Positions 1 to 7,889 of a stretch of DNA of 14,184 nt are shown here, piece by piece. Source of the DNA: Actinomycetes bacterium (GTDB taxonomy: Bacteria > Actinomycetota > Acidimicrobiia > Acidimicrobiales > Microtrichaceae); assembly GCA_023450775.1 (NCBI GenBank), contig JAEXGP010000057.1, forward strand, positions 1 to 14,184, read 5' to 3'. The position numbers and the translations under genes were made by a program. A model generated the notes under the pieces. It was not told where the DNA came from. It worked only from the letters and a program-made list of their open reading frames with translations, and made no database searches. Every line of letters starts with the position of its first letter. Position 1 is the first letter of the stretch.

Positions 1-1341
1 GCCGAGTGGTGGTGGGAGCTGACGTACCGCGTCGGTCCCAACCTCTGGGTGATCCCGCTGCTGATGGCGGCCCTGGCGGTGGGCCTGTTCGTGCTCACGC
101 GGCGGCTCGACGCCCTCGTCGACGCGCCGGCGGAGGATCGTGATCTCTGGGTGCCCGAATGGCTGCTGGCCCGGACGGCGGCGGACGCCGACATCGTCCT
201 CAGCGCGTTCCTCGGGGCGCTGTCGGCGGCGATGGCGCTGGTGTTCTCGACGACCGTCCTCACCTTCTCGCTCGCCTCGTCGCAGCTGGGACCGCGGCTG
301 ATCCGCCGCTTCATGCAGGATCCCGTGACGCAGGTGACGCTCGGGCTGTTCCTCTCGGCCGTAATCCTCTGCGCACTCACGCTGGGATCGGTCCGCACGG
401 GGATCGGTCCCGCCGGAGTGCCGGCGGTCTCCTACAGCGTGACGATGCTGGTGGGGATCTCGTGCTTCGTTGCCCTCGTCGTCTACATCCACCGGGTGGC
501 GGTGACGATCCAGGCGCCGAACGTGGTGGCGTCGGTCGTCCGGGCCCTCGACCGGTCGCTGGACGAACGCCAGGCGATGCTCGACGACGTGGTGCCGAGC
601 ACCGACGCCGCCGCGGTCGACGCGCTGCGGGCCGAGGCCGAGCGGTCGGGCGCCGTCGTGGTGGCCCCGGCCTCGGGATTCGTCCAGGTGATCGACCACC
701 TGCGCCTGCTGGACGTGACCGAGGAGCAGGACGCCGCGATCGTCATGGAGCACCGCGTCGGGCAGTTCGTCGTGGAGGGCCAGCCGTTGGCGCGGATCGT
801 GCCGGCCTCGGCGGCCGATGCGCTCGGTCGTGACCTGGTCCGCTCGGTGGAGATCGGTGCGGCGCGGACGCGGCGGCAGGACGCCGAGTACGCGATCTAC
901 CAGGTGGTCGAGATCGCCATCCGGGCGCTGTCGCCGGCGGTGAACGACACGTTCACGGGGATGACCTGCGTGGACTGGCTCGGCGCGGCGCTGACCCGGA
1001 TGGGCAGCGAACCGGTGACCACCGGCGGGCTCGACGGCCGCGCCGGACATGTGCGGCTCTACCTCCCGCCGCTGCGCTTCGACCGGGCCGTCCGCGCCGC
1101 GTTCGATCTCATCCGCCAGGCCGGCGCGGACAACCCCGCGATCTGCATCCGGCTGCTCGACGTGATCCGCACGACCGTCCGCGACGTGCGGCCCGAGTAC
1201 GCACCGGCCCTGGGAGCGGTGGCGGACCAGGTGCTGGCGGGCGCGCTGGCGGCCGGTCCGGTCGGCCAGGACGAGGTCGACATCCGCGACCGGCACCGGC
1301 GCGCGATCGCGGACGTGGACGCCCGGATGGCGACCGCGTGA
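1..1341 (+). CDS. DUF2254 family integral membrane protein (5' end outside window)
   Basis: Multi-pass inner-membrane protein of the DUF2254 family, whose biochemical role is not established. The frame is open back to base 1 and reads AEWWWELTYRVGPNLW before the first in-frame GTG (base 49). That aromatic-rich lead into a first membrane helix is typical of the family N-terminus, so the real start lies upstream and the gene is partial. Counting from base 49, hydrophobic helices lie near residues 1-17, 47-75, 95-116 and 124-147. Family hallmarks follow: FSLASSQLGPRLIRRFMQD between helices 2 and 3, IHRVAVTIQAPNVV after helix 4, and in the soluble half a VGQFVVEGQPLA turn, QDAEYAIYQVVEIAIRALSP and NDTFTGMTCVDWL. 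The stop overlaps the GTG of the lysyl-tRNA synthetase/lysyltransferase fusion by 4 bases (GTGA), so translation is probably coupled. This suggests an envelope role, by inference only. Confidence 0.9.
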   Translation, partial: AEWWWELTYRVGPNLWVIPLLMAALAVGLFVLTRRLDALVDAPAEDRDLWVPEWLLARTAADADIVLSAFLGALSAAMALVFSTTVLTFSLASSQLGPRLIRRFMQDPVTQVTLGLFLSAVILCALTLGSVRTGIGPAGVPAVSYSVTMLVGISCFVALVVYIHRVAVTIQAPNVVASVVRALDRSLDERQAMLDDVVPSTDAAAVDALRAEAERSGAVVVAPASGFVQVIDHLRLLDVTEEQDAAIVMEHRVGQFVVEGQPLARIVPASAADALGRDLVRSVEIGAARTRRQDAEYAIYQVVEIAIRALSPAVNDTFTGMTCVDWLGAALTRMGSEPVTTGGLDGRAGHVRLYLPPLRFDRAVRAAFDLIRQAGADNPAICIRLLDVIRTTVRDVRPEYAPALGAVADQVLAGALAAGPVGQDEVDIRDRHRRAIADVDARMATA

Positions 1342-4300
1342 CCTCGGGGACGCCGACCGGCACACCGTGGCGAGGGCCGGTCGCGCCGACGGGCCCGTAC
1401 CCCCCGACCGCACCGTCGACCGCGTCGGTGCCGGAGCTGCGACGGCGCCACGCCGCCCTCGGGCCCGACGAGATGACCGACGACGAGGTGTCGCTCGTCG
1501 GCCGTGCCGTGCTGGTCCGGGACCACGGTGGGCTCGCGTTCGTGGTCGTGCAGCAGGACGGCGGGCGCATCCAGGCGGTCGTCGAGCCGCGTCGTGGCAC
1601 CGAGCACCTCGCCGTTCCCGAGCGCGGCGACGTGGTGGGCGTGACCGGCGTGGTCGGCACCTCGCGGAGCGGCGAGCTGTCGGTGTTCGCACACGAGCTC
1701 ACCGTCCTCGCCCCCACCCTTCGTCCCCCTCCCGACAAGCACCACGGGCCCCGCGAGCCCGGCCGTCGGGCCCGGGAGCGCGAGCTCGACCTGCTGGCCA
1801 ACCCCGACAGCCGTCGCACGTTCGAGGTCCGCTCCGCCGTCGTCCACGCGCTGCGCACGGAGCTGCACGACCTCGGCTTCACCGAGGTCGAGACGCCGGT
1901 CTTCGCCACCTCGGCCGGCGGCGCGGTGGCCCGCCCGTTCACCACGCACCACCACGCCCTGGGCATCGACCTGTACCTGCGGATCGCACCCGAGCTGCAC
2001 CTCAAGCGGCTGGTCGTCGGCGGGTTCGACCGGGTCTTCGAGATCGGTCGCGTCTTCCGCAACGAGGGCATCGACAGCACCCACAACCCAGAGTTCACGA
2101 TCCTCGAGGCGTACCAGGCGCCGGGCGACTACGTGGACATGATGGACCTGGTCGAGCGGCTGGTCGGCCGGGCGGCGGTGGCGTCGGGATCCACCGTCGT
2201 CACGGTCGACGGCCGGGCCGTCGACCTGGCCCGCCCCTGGCGTCGCGTGCGGATGGCCGACGCGGTCGAGGAGACCACCGGCCAGCGGATCGATCCGGCC
2301 GGCGACGTGGCCGACGCCCGCAGGGCGCTCGACGCGATCGGCGTGGCGTGGGACGCCGCATGGGGGCCGGGTCGGTGCCTGGTCGAGGCGTTCGAGGAGC
2401 TCGTCGAGCGCACGCTGGTGGAGCCGACGATCGTGTTCGACCACCCGGTGGAGACCTCGCCGCTCGCCCGGCGCCACCGCAGCGAGCCGGGCGTGGCGGA
2501 GCGGTTCGAGGTGTTCGTCGGCGGGCGTGAGCTCGCCAACGCGTACAGCGAGCTCAACGACCCGGTCGACCAGCGCCGCCGCCTGGAGGCCGCGGCGGCC
2601 GCGGCCGCGGCGGCGGGTGCGGAGGAGCGCGGTGCGGTCGGCGAGGTCGACGAGGACTTCCTCCGTGCGCTCGAGCGCGGCATGCCGCCGACGGGAGGAC
2701 TCGGCATCGGCGTCGACCGGCTGGTGATGCTGCTGTCCGGCGCGTCGTCGATCCGCGACGTGATCCTGTTCCCGACGCAGCGGCCCGAACGGCGCAGCGC
2801 GGCGGACGCGACAGCGGCCGCCCCGATCCTGCCCGGCACGCCGCTGCCGACGTCGGTCCGACCCGGCGCGCCCGTGTCGGTCGTGCGGCTGTCGGGACTC
2901 GTCCGCGTGGTCGCGACGCTGACGACCGTCGTCGGGGTGCTCACGATGCTCAGCGCGCTGCCGGCGCTCGCCGTGCGCGTCGTGCCGATCGACGAGCTGG
3001 TGTCGCCGCTGCCGCAGGCGGTCGACGACCGCGTCCTGGCGGTCGGTCTCGGCCTGTGCATGGTGCTCCTGGCCGGGCAGCTGCTGCGGGGGAAGCGCCG
3101 GGCCTGGAAGCTGGCGGTCGGGCTGTTCGCGCTCTCGGCCCTGCTCAGTGTGGTCCGGGGCGGCGAGCTGGTCGCCCTGGTCACGTCCGTCAGCATGCTG
3201 GTCGTGCTCGGGCTCACCCGACGCGATTTCACGGGGCTCCGCGACCCGCCGTCGGTGAGCCAGGTCGCCCTGGCCGCGCCCCGCTACCTGCTGTTCGTCT
3301 ACACGTACGGGTTCCTGGCGCTGTGGAGCCAGCGCAACCGGCTGGACCCGCCCTTCGGCTGGGTCCGCTCCGCCGAGGCGATCACGCTCGGGCTGTTCGG
3401 CGTGTCCGGTCCGTACACGTACCGCGGGACGTTCGCGACGTGGTTCCCGACGTCGCTCGTGGTGCTCGGCGTGATCGGACTGCTGCTGCTCCTGTGGCTG
3501 CTGCTGCGACCCGCGGTCGCAGCGGCGGGGGGCACGACCGACGCCCGCGCCCGTGCCGAGGGGCTCGTCGACGAGTGGGGCTGGGACACGCTCGCCCCGT
3601 TCGCGCTGCGGAGCGACCGGAGCTGGTTCTTCTCGTCCGACGGCCGGGCGATGATCGCCTACGGCTATCTCGGCGGGTTCGCCCTGGGATCGGGCGACCC
3701 GATCGGTGACCCGGCGTCGGTGCCGCTGGTCGTCGACGAGTTCATCGAGCACTGCCGCCACCACGGCTGGCAGCCGGCGTTCCTCGCCGCACGGGAGATC
3801 GACGTGCCGTTCTACGCCGAGCGCGGGTTCCGCGACTTCTACCTGGGCGACGAGGCCGTGCTCGACTGCCGTCGCTTCGACCTGGACGGTCCGGGCATGG
3901 GGCCCGTGCGCCAGTCCGTCCGTCGGGTCGAGGCGAACCACCGGTTCGAGCTCCTGGCCGAGGCGGCGGCTGGCCCGGACCTCGTGGCCCGCCTGGACGA
4001 GATCAGCGTGCGGTGGCGCAAGGGCGCCGACGAGCGCGGCTACACGATGGCGATGAGCCAGGCCGTCGGCTCGGACGACCCGGACCGCCTGCTCGCCGTC
4101 GCGTGGGCCGTGCCGGAGGACGGCGGCGACGAGGTCCCCGTGGCGTTCCTGCGGCTCATCCCGGTCGGGCGAGCCGACGGCCCGTACGGCCGGGGTTACA
4201 CGCTGGACCTGATGCGACGGCTGCCCGGGGCCGCCAACGGCATCGTCGAGTACCTGGTCGCGCACACGGTCCGGGAGCTCGACGAACGTGGCGTGCGGCG

Positions 4301-4625
4301 GCTGTCGCTCAACTTCGCCGCCTTCTCCCGGCTGCTGGACGACGACGTCCAGCACACGCGGGTGGACCGGCTGCTGCGCAGGATCGTCGACGTGCTGAAC
4401 CCCTACTACCAGATCCGCTCGCTGCGGGAGTTCAACGAGAAGTTCCAGCCGGAGTGGCAACCCAGATCGCTGGTGTACGCAGATCCCGGCGACCTGCCGA
4501 AGGTGGCGTTGCGCTACGCGTTCCTGGAGGGGTTCGTGGACCTGCCGATCCTCGGGCGCCTGCTGTCGGGACCCACCGAGGTGACGAGCCCGTCGCCGGG
4601 CACCGCACCACCGGGCGGTGCCTGA
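1338..4625 (+). CDS. lysX: Bifunctional lysyl-tRNA synthetase / phosphatidylglycerol lysyltransferase (LysX-type, domains in reversed order)
   Basis: A 1095-residue fusion. A Pro/Thr-rich lead (about 1-45) is followed by a short OB-fold anticodon-binding domain (about 50-133) and a class II lysyl-tRNA synthetase core (about 140-484). The core has DLGFTEVETPVF, motif 2 FRNEGIDSTHNPEF (F240 onward), YSELNDPVDQRRR and motif 3 GIGVDRLVML (G456 onward), so it looks catalytically intact. After a linker come about six membrane helices (about 515-728) and a DUF2156/MprF-type transferase domain (about 740-1065; SGDPIGDP, YTLDLMRR, LSLNFAAF, FQPEWQPR). By family knowledge it would charge tRNA(Lys) and transfer lysine to phosphatidylglycerol, lowering envelope negative charge and raising resistance to cationic peptides. 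Mycobacterial LysX, of similar length (about 1170), has the membrane/transferase half first; here the synthetase is first. The GTG start overlaps the upstream stop (GTGA). Nine consecutive alanines sit in the synthetase near residue 420. Confidence 0.95.
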   Translation: MTSGTPTGTPWRGPVAPTGPYPPTAPSTASVPELRRRHAALGPDEMTDDEVSLVGRAVLVRDHGGLAFVVVQQDGGRIQAVVEPRRGTEHLAVPERGDVVGVTGVVGTSRSGELSVFAHELTVLAPTLRPPPDKHHGPREPGRRARERELDLLANPDSRRTFEVRSAVVHALRTELHDLGFTEVETPVFATSAGGAVARPFTTHHHALGIDLYLRIAPELHLKRLVVGGFDRVFEIGRVFRNEGIDSTHNPEFTILEAYQAPGDYVDMMDLVERLVGRAAVASGSTVVTVDGRAVDLARPWRRVRMADAVEETTGQRIDPAGDVADARRALDAIGVAWDAAWGPGRCLVEAFEELVERTLVEPTIVFDHPVETSPLARRHRSEPGVAERFEVFVGGRELANAYSELNDPVDQRRRLEAAAAAAAAAGAEERGAVGEVDEDFLRALERGMPPTGGLGIGVDRLVMLLSGASSIRDVILFPTQRPERRSAADATAAAPILPGTPLPTSVRPGAPVSVVRLSGLVRVVATLTTVVGVLTMLSALPALAVRVVPIDELVSPLPQAVDDRVLAVGLGLCMVLLAGQLLRGKRRAWKLAVGLFALSALLSVVRGGELVALVTSVSMLVVLGLTRRDFTGLRDPPSVSQVALAAPRYLLFVYTYGFLALWSQRNRLDPPFGWVRSAEAITLGLFGVSGPYTYRGTFATWFPTSLVVLGVIGLLLLLWLLLRPAVAAAGGTTDARARAEGLVDEWGWDTLAPFALRSDRSWFFSSDGRAMIAYGYLGGFALGSGDPIGDPASVPLVVDEFIEHCRHHGWQPAFLAAREIDVPFYAERGFRDFYLGDEAVLDCRRFDLDGPGMGPVRQSVRRVEANHRFELLAEAAAGPDLVARLDEISVRWRKGADERGYTMAMSQAVGSDDPDRLLAVAWAVPEDGGDEVPVAFLRLIPVGRADGPYGRGYTLDLMRRLPGAANGIVEYLVAHTVRELDERGVRRLSLNFAAFSRLLDDDVQHTRVDRLLRRIVDVLNPYYQIRSLREFNEKFQPEWQPRSLVYADPGDLPKVALRYAFLEGFVDLPILGRLLSGPTEVTSPSPGTAPPGGA

Positions 4626-4637
4626 CACACTGCACGG

Positions 4638-5057
4638 GTGGCGAACTCGACACCTGGCCTGCTGGACCGACTGAGGGATCCCGACGCCGATCCGGCCGAG
4701 GACCGCTCGCGGCTCCGCTTCGCGGCGATGATGGCCGGCATGGGCGTGGCGCACTTCGTGGCGCCCGGGCCGTTCCGACGGATCGTGCCGCGGTGGTTCC
4801 CGTGGCGGAGCCAGGCGGTGGCGTGGAGCGGCGTGGCCGAGGTGGCCTCGGGCGTCCTGCTGGCGGTGCCGCGGACGCGCCGCGCCGGTGGCTGGCTGTC
4901 GCTCACCACGATCGCAGCCGTCTACCCGGCCAACGTCCAGATGGCCATCGACGCCAGCCGCGGGGTGCCGCAGGTGGCGGCCCCCACCTGGGCGGCGTGG
5001 CTCCGGCTGCCGCTGCAGCTGCCCATGCTGGCCAAGGCGTGGAGCTTCACCCGCTGA
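4638..5057 (+). CDS. Small DoxX-like membrane protein
   Basis: A 139-residue hydrophobic protein. The start is taken as GTG 12 bases after the lysX stop; there is no strong Shine-Dalgarno sequence, so coupling to the preceding gene is likely. A hydrophilic lead (about 1-27) precedes weakly hydrophobic helices near residues 28-45, 60-78 and 84-104. The pattern MGVAHFVAPGPFRRIVPRW, then SGVAEVASGVLLAVPRTRRAGGW and a PANVQMA segment, resembles short DoxX-family membrane proteins, where the same order (AHF..P..F..IVP, SG..E...G, PAN..MA) recurs. The function of these short members is not settled; some DoxX relatives are linked to quinone or redox chemistry, but no catalytic residue is recognisable here. 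Position between the lipid lysyltransferase and a cyclic-di-GMP phosphodiesterase suggests the same operon. The family call rests on pattern resemblance only. Confidence 0.7.
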   Translation: MANSTPGLLDRLRDPDADPAEDRSRLRFAAMMAGMGVAHFVAPGPFRRIVPRWFPWRSQAVAWSGVAEVASGVLLAVPRTRRAGGWLSLTTIAAVYPANVQMAIDASRGVPQVAAPTWAAWLRLPLQLPMLAKAWSFTR

Positions 5058-6286
5058 GCGCGGCACGCGACGACCGTCCGCCGGCCCTGCCGGGTCTGGC
5101 CGACACGGCGGTGCTGCGGCACCGTCTGCTGAGCGCGCTCGGCGGGCTCCGCTCGATCGGTTCGGCACACGTGGTGGGGCTCCTGCGCGTGGACACCGGC
5201 GAGTGGTCCCCGACCGACGCGGCGGAGCGCATCCGCGCCGCGGTCCGCCCCGGCGACTCGCTGGCGATCGTGGGACCCACACGCTTCGTCGTGCTCTGCG
5301 AGCGGCTGAGCCACCCGGACGACCTGCCCGCGATCGCCCGTCGTGTGGAGCGCTCGCTGCTGGGACACGACGAGGACGGTGGACCCCTGCCGCCGGATCG
5401 GCCGACCATCGAGCTGGCCTACGTGGACCCGTCCGACCCCGACCCGGCGGCGCTGCTGCGCGACGACGCGGACGACGGCGCGCGGTGGATGCCGTTCGAC
5501 TTCGTGCTGAAGGGGATCGGCGCCGGTCGCGAGCGCGCGGAGGCGGCGCTGCGCGCCACGCGTGACGGCCGGGAGCTGGTGTTGCGCTACCAGCCCGAGG
5601 TCGAGCTGGCCACCGGACGGCTCGCCGCGGTCGAGGCGCTCGTCCGTTGGGAGCGCGACGGCGAGATGATCGGCCCCGACGAGTTCATCCCGCTGGCGGA
5701 GGAGACCGGGCTGATCGTGCCGATCGGCGCGTGGGTGCTGCGCACGGCGTGTGCCCAGCTGGCGGAGTGGCGCACCGCAGGTGCGGCGGCCGACGTGTCG
5801 CTCGCGGTCAACGTGTCGCCCCGGCAGCTCCAGCACGACGGGTTCGTGGACGACGTGGCGGCGGTGCTCGACGGATCGGGGATCGGTCCGGGCGATCTCA
5901 CCATCGAGGTCACCGAGGCCGTCCTGCTCGGCGACATCGAGGTGGCGAGCCGCCTGCTGCAGCAGCTGCGCGACCTGGGCGTGCGGATCGCCATCGACGA
6001 CTTCGGCACCGGCTACTCGTCGCTCACGTACCTGCACCGGCTGCCGGTCGACGCCGTGAAGCTCGACCGCACCTTCACCGACGGCCTCGGCACCGACGAG
6101 CGGCTCACCGCGATCGTGACGGCCGTGATCGACCTGATCCTGGCCATCGGCCTGGAGCCGATCGTCGAGGGCGTCGCCACCCAGGAGCAGTACGACCGGC
6201 TGCGCGACCTGGGCTGCCGCCTCGCGCAGGGCTCCTTCGTGGGCGCGCCGGTCGCGGCCGACGAGTTGCTCGACCGCCTCCGCTGA
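5039..6286 (+). CDS. Cyclic-di-GMP phosphodiesterase with degenerate GGDEF domain and intact EAL domain
   Basis: About 415 residues if begun at GTG 5039, which overlaps the preceding gene by 19 bases; an AAGG lies just upstream. CTG 5054 or GTG 5111 are alternatives, but 5111 would cut into the first domain. Residues about 15-110 look like a worn GGDEF domain: LPGLADTAVLRHRL occupies the place of LTGLxNRxxLxxRL, and GPTRF (about 79-83) replaces GGDEF, so cyclase activity is very unlikely. The EAL domain (about 165-415) keeps the expected catalytic and metal-binding positions: E199 (EALVRW), N258 (NVSPRQL), E290 (EVTE), D320/D321 (DDFGTGYSSL), K341, E377 (VEGVAT) and Q397 (AQG). It should hydrolyse c-di-GMP to pGpG in the cytoplasm, with the first domain perhaps a GTP sensor or scaffold. 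No membrane helix is seen. The gene ends before a strong hairpin. Confidence 0.9.
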   Translation: MELHPLSAARDDRPPALPGLADTAVLRHRLLSALGGLRSIGSAHVVGLLRVDTGEWSPTDAAERIRAAVRPGDSLAIVGPTRFVVLCERLSHPDDLPAIARRVERSLLGHDEDGGPLPPDRPTIELAYVDPSDPDPAALLRDDADDGARWMPFDFVLKGIGAGRERAEAALRATRDGRELVLRYQPEVELATGRLAAVEALVRWERDGEMIGPDEFIPLAEETGLIVPIGAWVLRTACAQLAEWRTAGAAADVSLAVNVSPRQLQHDGFVDDVAAVLDGSGIGPGDLTIEVTEAVLLGDIEVASRLLQQLRDLGVRIAIDDFGTGYSSLTYLHRLPVDAVKLDRTFTDGLGTDERLTAIVTAVIDLILAIGLEPIVEGVATQEQYDRLRDLGCRLAQGSFVGAPVAADELLDRLR

Positions 6287-6311
6287 CCGCCACGGTCCGA
6301 GCGGGACCCTG

Positions 6312-6361
6312 GTTCCGTTCCACCTTTCCGACGCTCCAGCGTCGGAAAGGTGGAACAGAAC
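6312..6361. terminator. 24-bp-arm hairpin between convergent genes; probable bidirectional terminator
   Basis: Arms 6312-6335 and 6338-6361 are complementary at 23 of 24 positions around a 2-base centre; the inner 19 bp are perfect. The arm carries GTTCCGTTCC then an ACCTTTCC block. It fills most of the 77-base gap between the EAL gene (+) and the oxidase gene (-), starting 25 bases after one stop and ending 3 bases from the other. There is no T-run on either side, so it is not a classical Rho-independent terminator, but stem-only terminators are common in actinobacteria. Confident as a structure, less so as a terminator. Confidence 0.65.
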
Positions 6362-6363
6362 GT

Positions 6364-7812
6364 TCAGAAGGGGAGCGCGGGGTGGCCGAGCACGCGGTGC
6401 GGGTCGCACGCGTCGCGGAGGATGCGCACGAGCGCCCGGTCGCCGGGCGGGGTGACCGCCGTCCACCAGTCCGCGTTGTGCGGGCCGATCCCGTGCTCCG
6501 CGCTGTAGCTGCCGTCGTGGTCGTGCACGGCGGTCGAGAACACGATCGAGCGGGCCAGCTCGCGCTCCTCTGGCGACGGGGGGCCGTCGGGGAACACCAG
6601 GTTGCAGTGCGTGCCGCCGTCGGCCCAGTGTCCGAAGTCGGCCACGACGGCCCGGGGGAGCGCCTCGGCGACCCGGTCGATCACGTCGGTGCGGAACGAC
6701 ACGAGCTCGGAGCGGGGGACCGAGACGTCGAACCCGACCACCGTCCCCGTGCGGGCCAGACCCTCGGAGATCGAGTGGCGCAGACCCCACGCGTCGTCGA
6801 ACGGCACGAGCACCGCGTCCAGCACGGCGCCGCTCGCGGTGACGTCGGCGACGGCGGCGGCGAGCGCGTCCTCCACGTGCGACGGTCCCGCGGCCTCGAC
6901 GAGCACGGTCACCTCGGGCACCGTCCCGTCGGCGAGCGGCCGGCCCGGGTGCCACGGTGCCCGGATGCCCGGGACGGTGTCCACCGCCATGGCGATCGAC
7001 GTCGACGACATCACCTCGTAGGCGGAGAGCAGCGTGCCCAGCGATCCCTCGACCACCCGCAGCGCGGCGATCGCCCCCGCGGCCCCGGCGGGGGCGAGCA
7101 GTGCGCACGCCTGCTCACGGGGACGGCGCGACAGCTCGACCGCCACACGCGTCACCACGCCGAACGCGCCGGCGGAGCCGACGACCACCGAGCTCAGCCG
7201 TGGCCCGGTGTTGTCCTTGCGGAGCCGGGTGAGGTCGTCGAGCACGGTCGGGCGCTCGTCGGCATCGGCGCCGGGATCGACGTCGGCCAGCACCACCTCC
7301 AGACCGAGCACGCGCCGGCGGACGTCGCCGTCGTGCAGCATCCGCGCCCCGCCCGTGTTGGTCGCCACCATGCCGCCCAGGCTCGGGTCCGCGGCCAGGT
7401 CGATCGGCAGGGCCAGGTCGTGCGGCGCCAGCAGCTCGTCCAGGGCCGAGAGCCGGACCCCGGCCGGCACGATCGCCACCCGGTCGTCGACGTGGAGCTC
7501 GATCGGCTCGACCAGACGTTCCGTGCTCAGCACGACGAGCGGACGATCCATTCCGCCCGCGGCCGCCGGCGGGACCGAGGCACCCACGAGCCCGGTGTTG
7601 GCGCCCTGCTGCAGCAGCCCGATCTCGTGGTCGACCGCCCAGCGGACGACCGTGCGGACCTCCTCGGTGGTCGCCGGTCGCAGCACCGCCGCCGCGTGGC
7701 CACCACTGCCGCGGGCCGGCCGCTCGTACCCGTCGAGCACGTCGCGCCCGGGGCGCAGCACGGCGGCGTCGCCCAGCCGGGCCGCCAGTTCGTCCAGCCA
7801 CTCGTCCACCAC
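6364..7812 (-). CDS. FAD-linked oxidase/dehydrogenase of the D-2-hydroxyacid (GlcD / D2HGDH / D-LDH) type
   Basis: 482 residues, the usual length for this vanillyl-alcohol-oxidase-fold family. The N-terminal FAD-binding half (about 35-230) has QGANTGLVG (69-77), GGMVATNTGG (146-155), LRKDNTG (197-203) and VGSAGAFGVVT (211-221). KDNTG is characteristic of the D-2-hydroxyglutarate/D-lactate dehydrogenase branch. The C-terminal substrate-binding half has GHWADGGTH, which keeps the two presumed metal-ligand histidines (H395, H402) at the normal seven-residue spacing although the usual GDGNxH wording is changed, and EHGIG (E439). It would oxidise a D-2-hydroxy acid to the 2-oxo acid, passing electrons via FAD; the substrate cannot be read. 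No signal peptide or membrane helix. The start is the first of two adjacent GTG codons at 7812, supported by a -10-like TATGTT five bases upstream. Divergent from the reductase gene at 7890. Confidence 0.9.
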   Translation of the reverse strand: MVDEWLDELAARLGDAAVLRPGRDVLDGYERPARGSGGHAAAVLRPATTEEVRTVVRWAVDHEIGLLQQGANTGLVGASVPPAAAGGMDRPLVVLSTERLVEPIELHVDDRVAIVPAGVRLSALDELLAPHDLALPIDLAADPSLGGMVATNTGGARMLHDGDVRRRVLGLEVVLADVDPGADADERPTVLDDLTRLRKDNTGPRLSSVVVGSAGAFGVVTRVAVELSRRPREQACALLAPAGAAGAIAALRVVEGSLGTLLSAYEVMSSTSIAMAVDTVPGIRAPWHPGRPLADGTVPEVTVLVEAAGPSHVEDALAAAVADVTASGAVLDAVLVPFDDAWGLRHSISEGLARTGTVVGFDVSVPRSELVSFRTDVIDRVAEALPRAVVADFGHWADGGTHCNLVFPDGPPSPEERELARSIVFSTAVHDHDGSYSAEHGIGPHNADWWTAVTPPGDRALVRILRDACDPHRVLGHPALPF

Positions 7813-7817
7813 GCGCC

Positions 7818-7823
7818 AACATA
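7818..7823 (-). promoter_or_regulatory. Putative -10 element (TATGTT) giving a leaderless transcript of the FAD oxidase gene
   Basis: On the minus strand TATGTT fits the actinobacterial -10 pattern TANNNT and ends five bases before the GTG start. That places transcription initiation at or next to the start codon. No Shine-Dalgarno sequence precedes the GTG, consistent with leaderless translation. No convincing -35 box at 16-18 bases spacing was found. Confidence 0.45.
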
Positions 7824-7879
7824 GGGGTCGCTGTCGGCACGCCGTGTCGATTCGGGGGCCCGGTCACGGGTGAGCAACC

Positions 7880-7886
7880 AGGGGGC
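7880..7886 (+). promoter_or_regulatory. Shine-Dalgarno sequence of the amine dehydrogenase-like gene
   Basis: AGGGGGC ends three bases before ATG 7890 and fixes that start. It is one of the few clear ribosome binding sites here. No TANNNT -10 was found for this gene in the 77-base divergent gap. Confidence 0.6.
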
Positions 7887-7889
7887 AGC

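Noticed and set aside
4013..5038. N-terminal extension of the EAL protein by some 340 residues
   Set aside because: Open in frame, but the translation is Arg/Gly/Ala-rich shadow of the lysX transferase domain and the DoxX-like gene. The GGDEF-like domain begins only after 5039.
1059..5282. A 1407-residue open frame on the minus strand opposite the lysX operon
   Set aside because: Arg/Pro/His/Gln-rich translation with no domain, antisense to four well-supported genes. Such frames follow from extreme third-position GC on the coding strand.
6364..7812. Loss of metal-binding residues in the FAD oxidase because GDGNxH is changed
   Set aside because: Both histidines (H395, H402) keep the family spacing and E439 is present, so the site appears intact despite altered neighbours.
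5647..7824. A 725-residue plus-strand open frame running through the hairpin and opposite the FAD oxidase
   Set aside because: It crosses the EAL gene in another frame and then lies antisense to a clear FAD oxidase; no recognisable domain.
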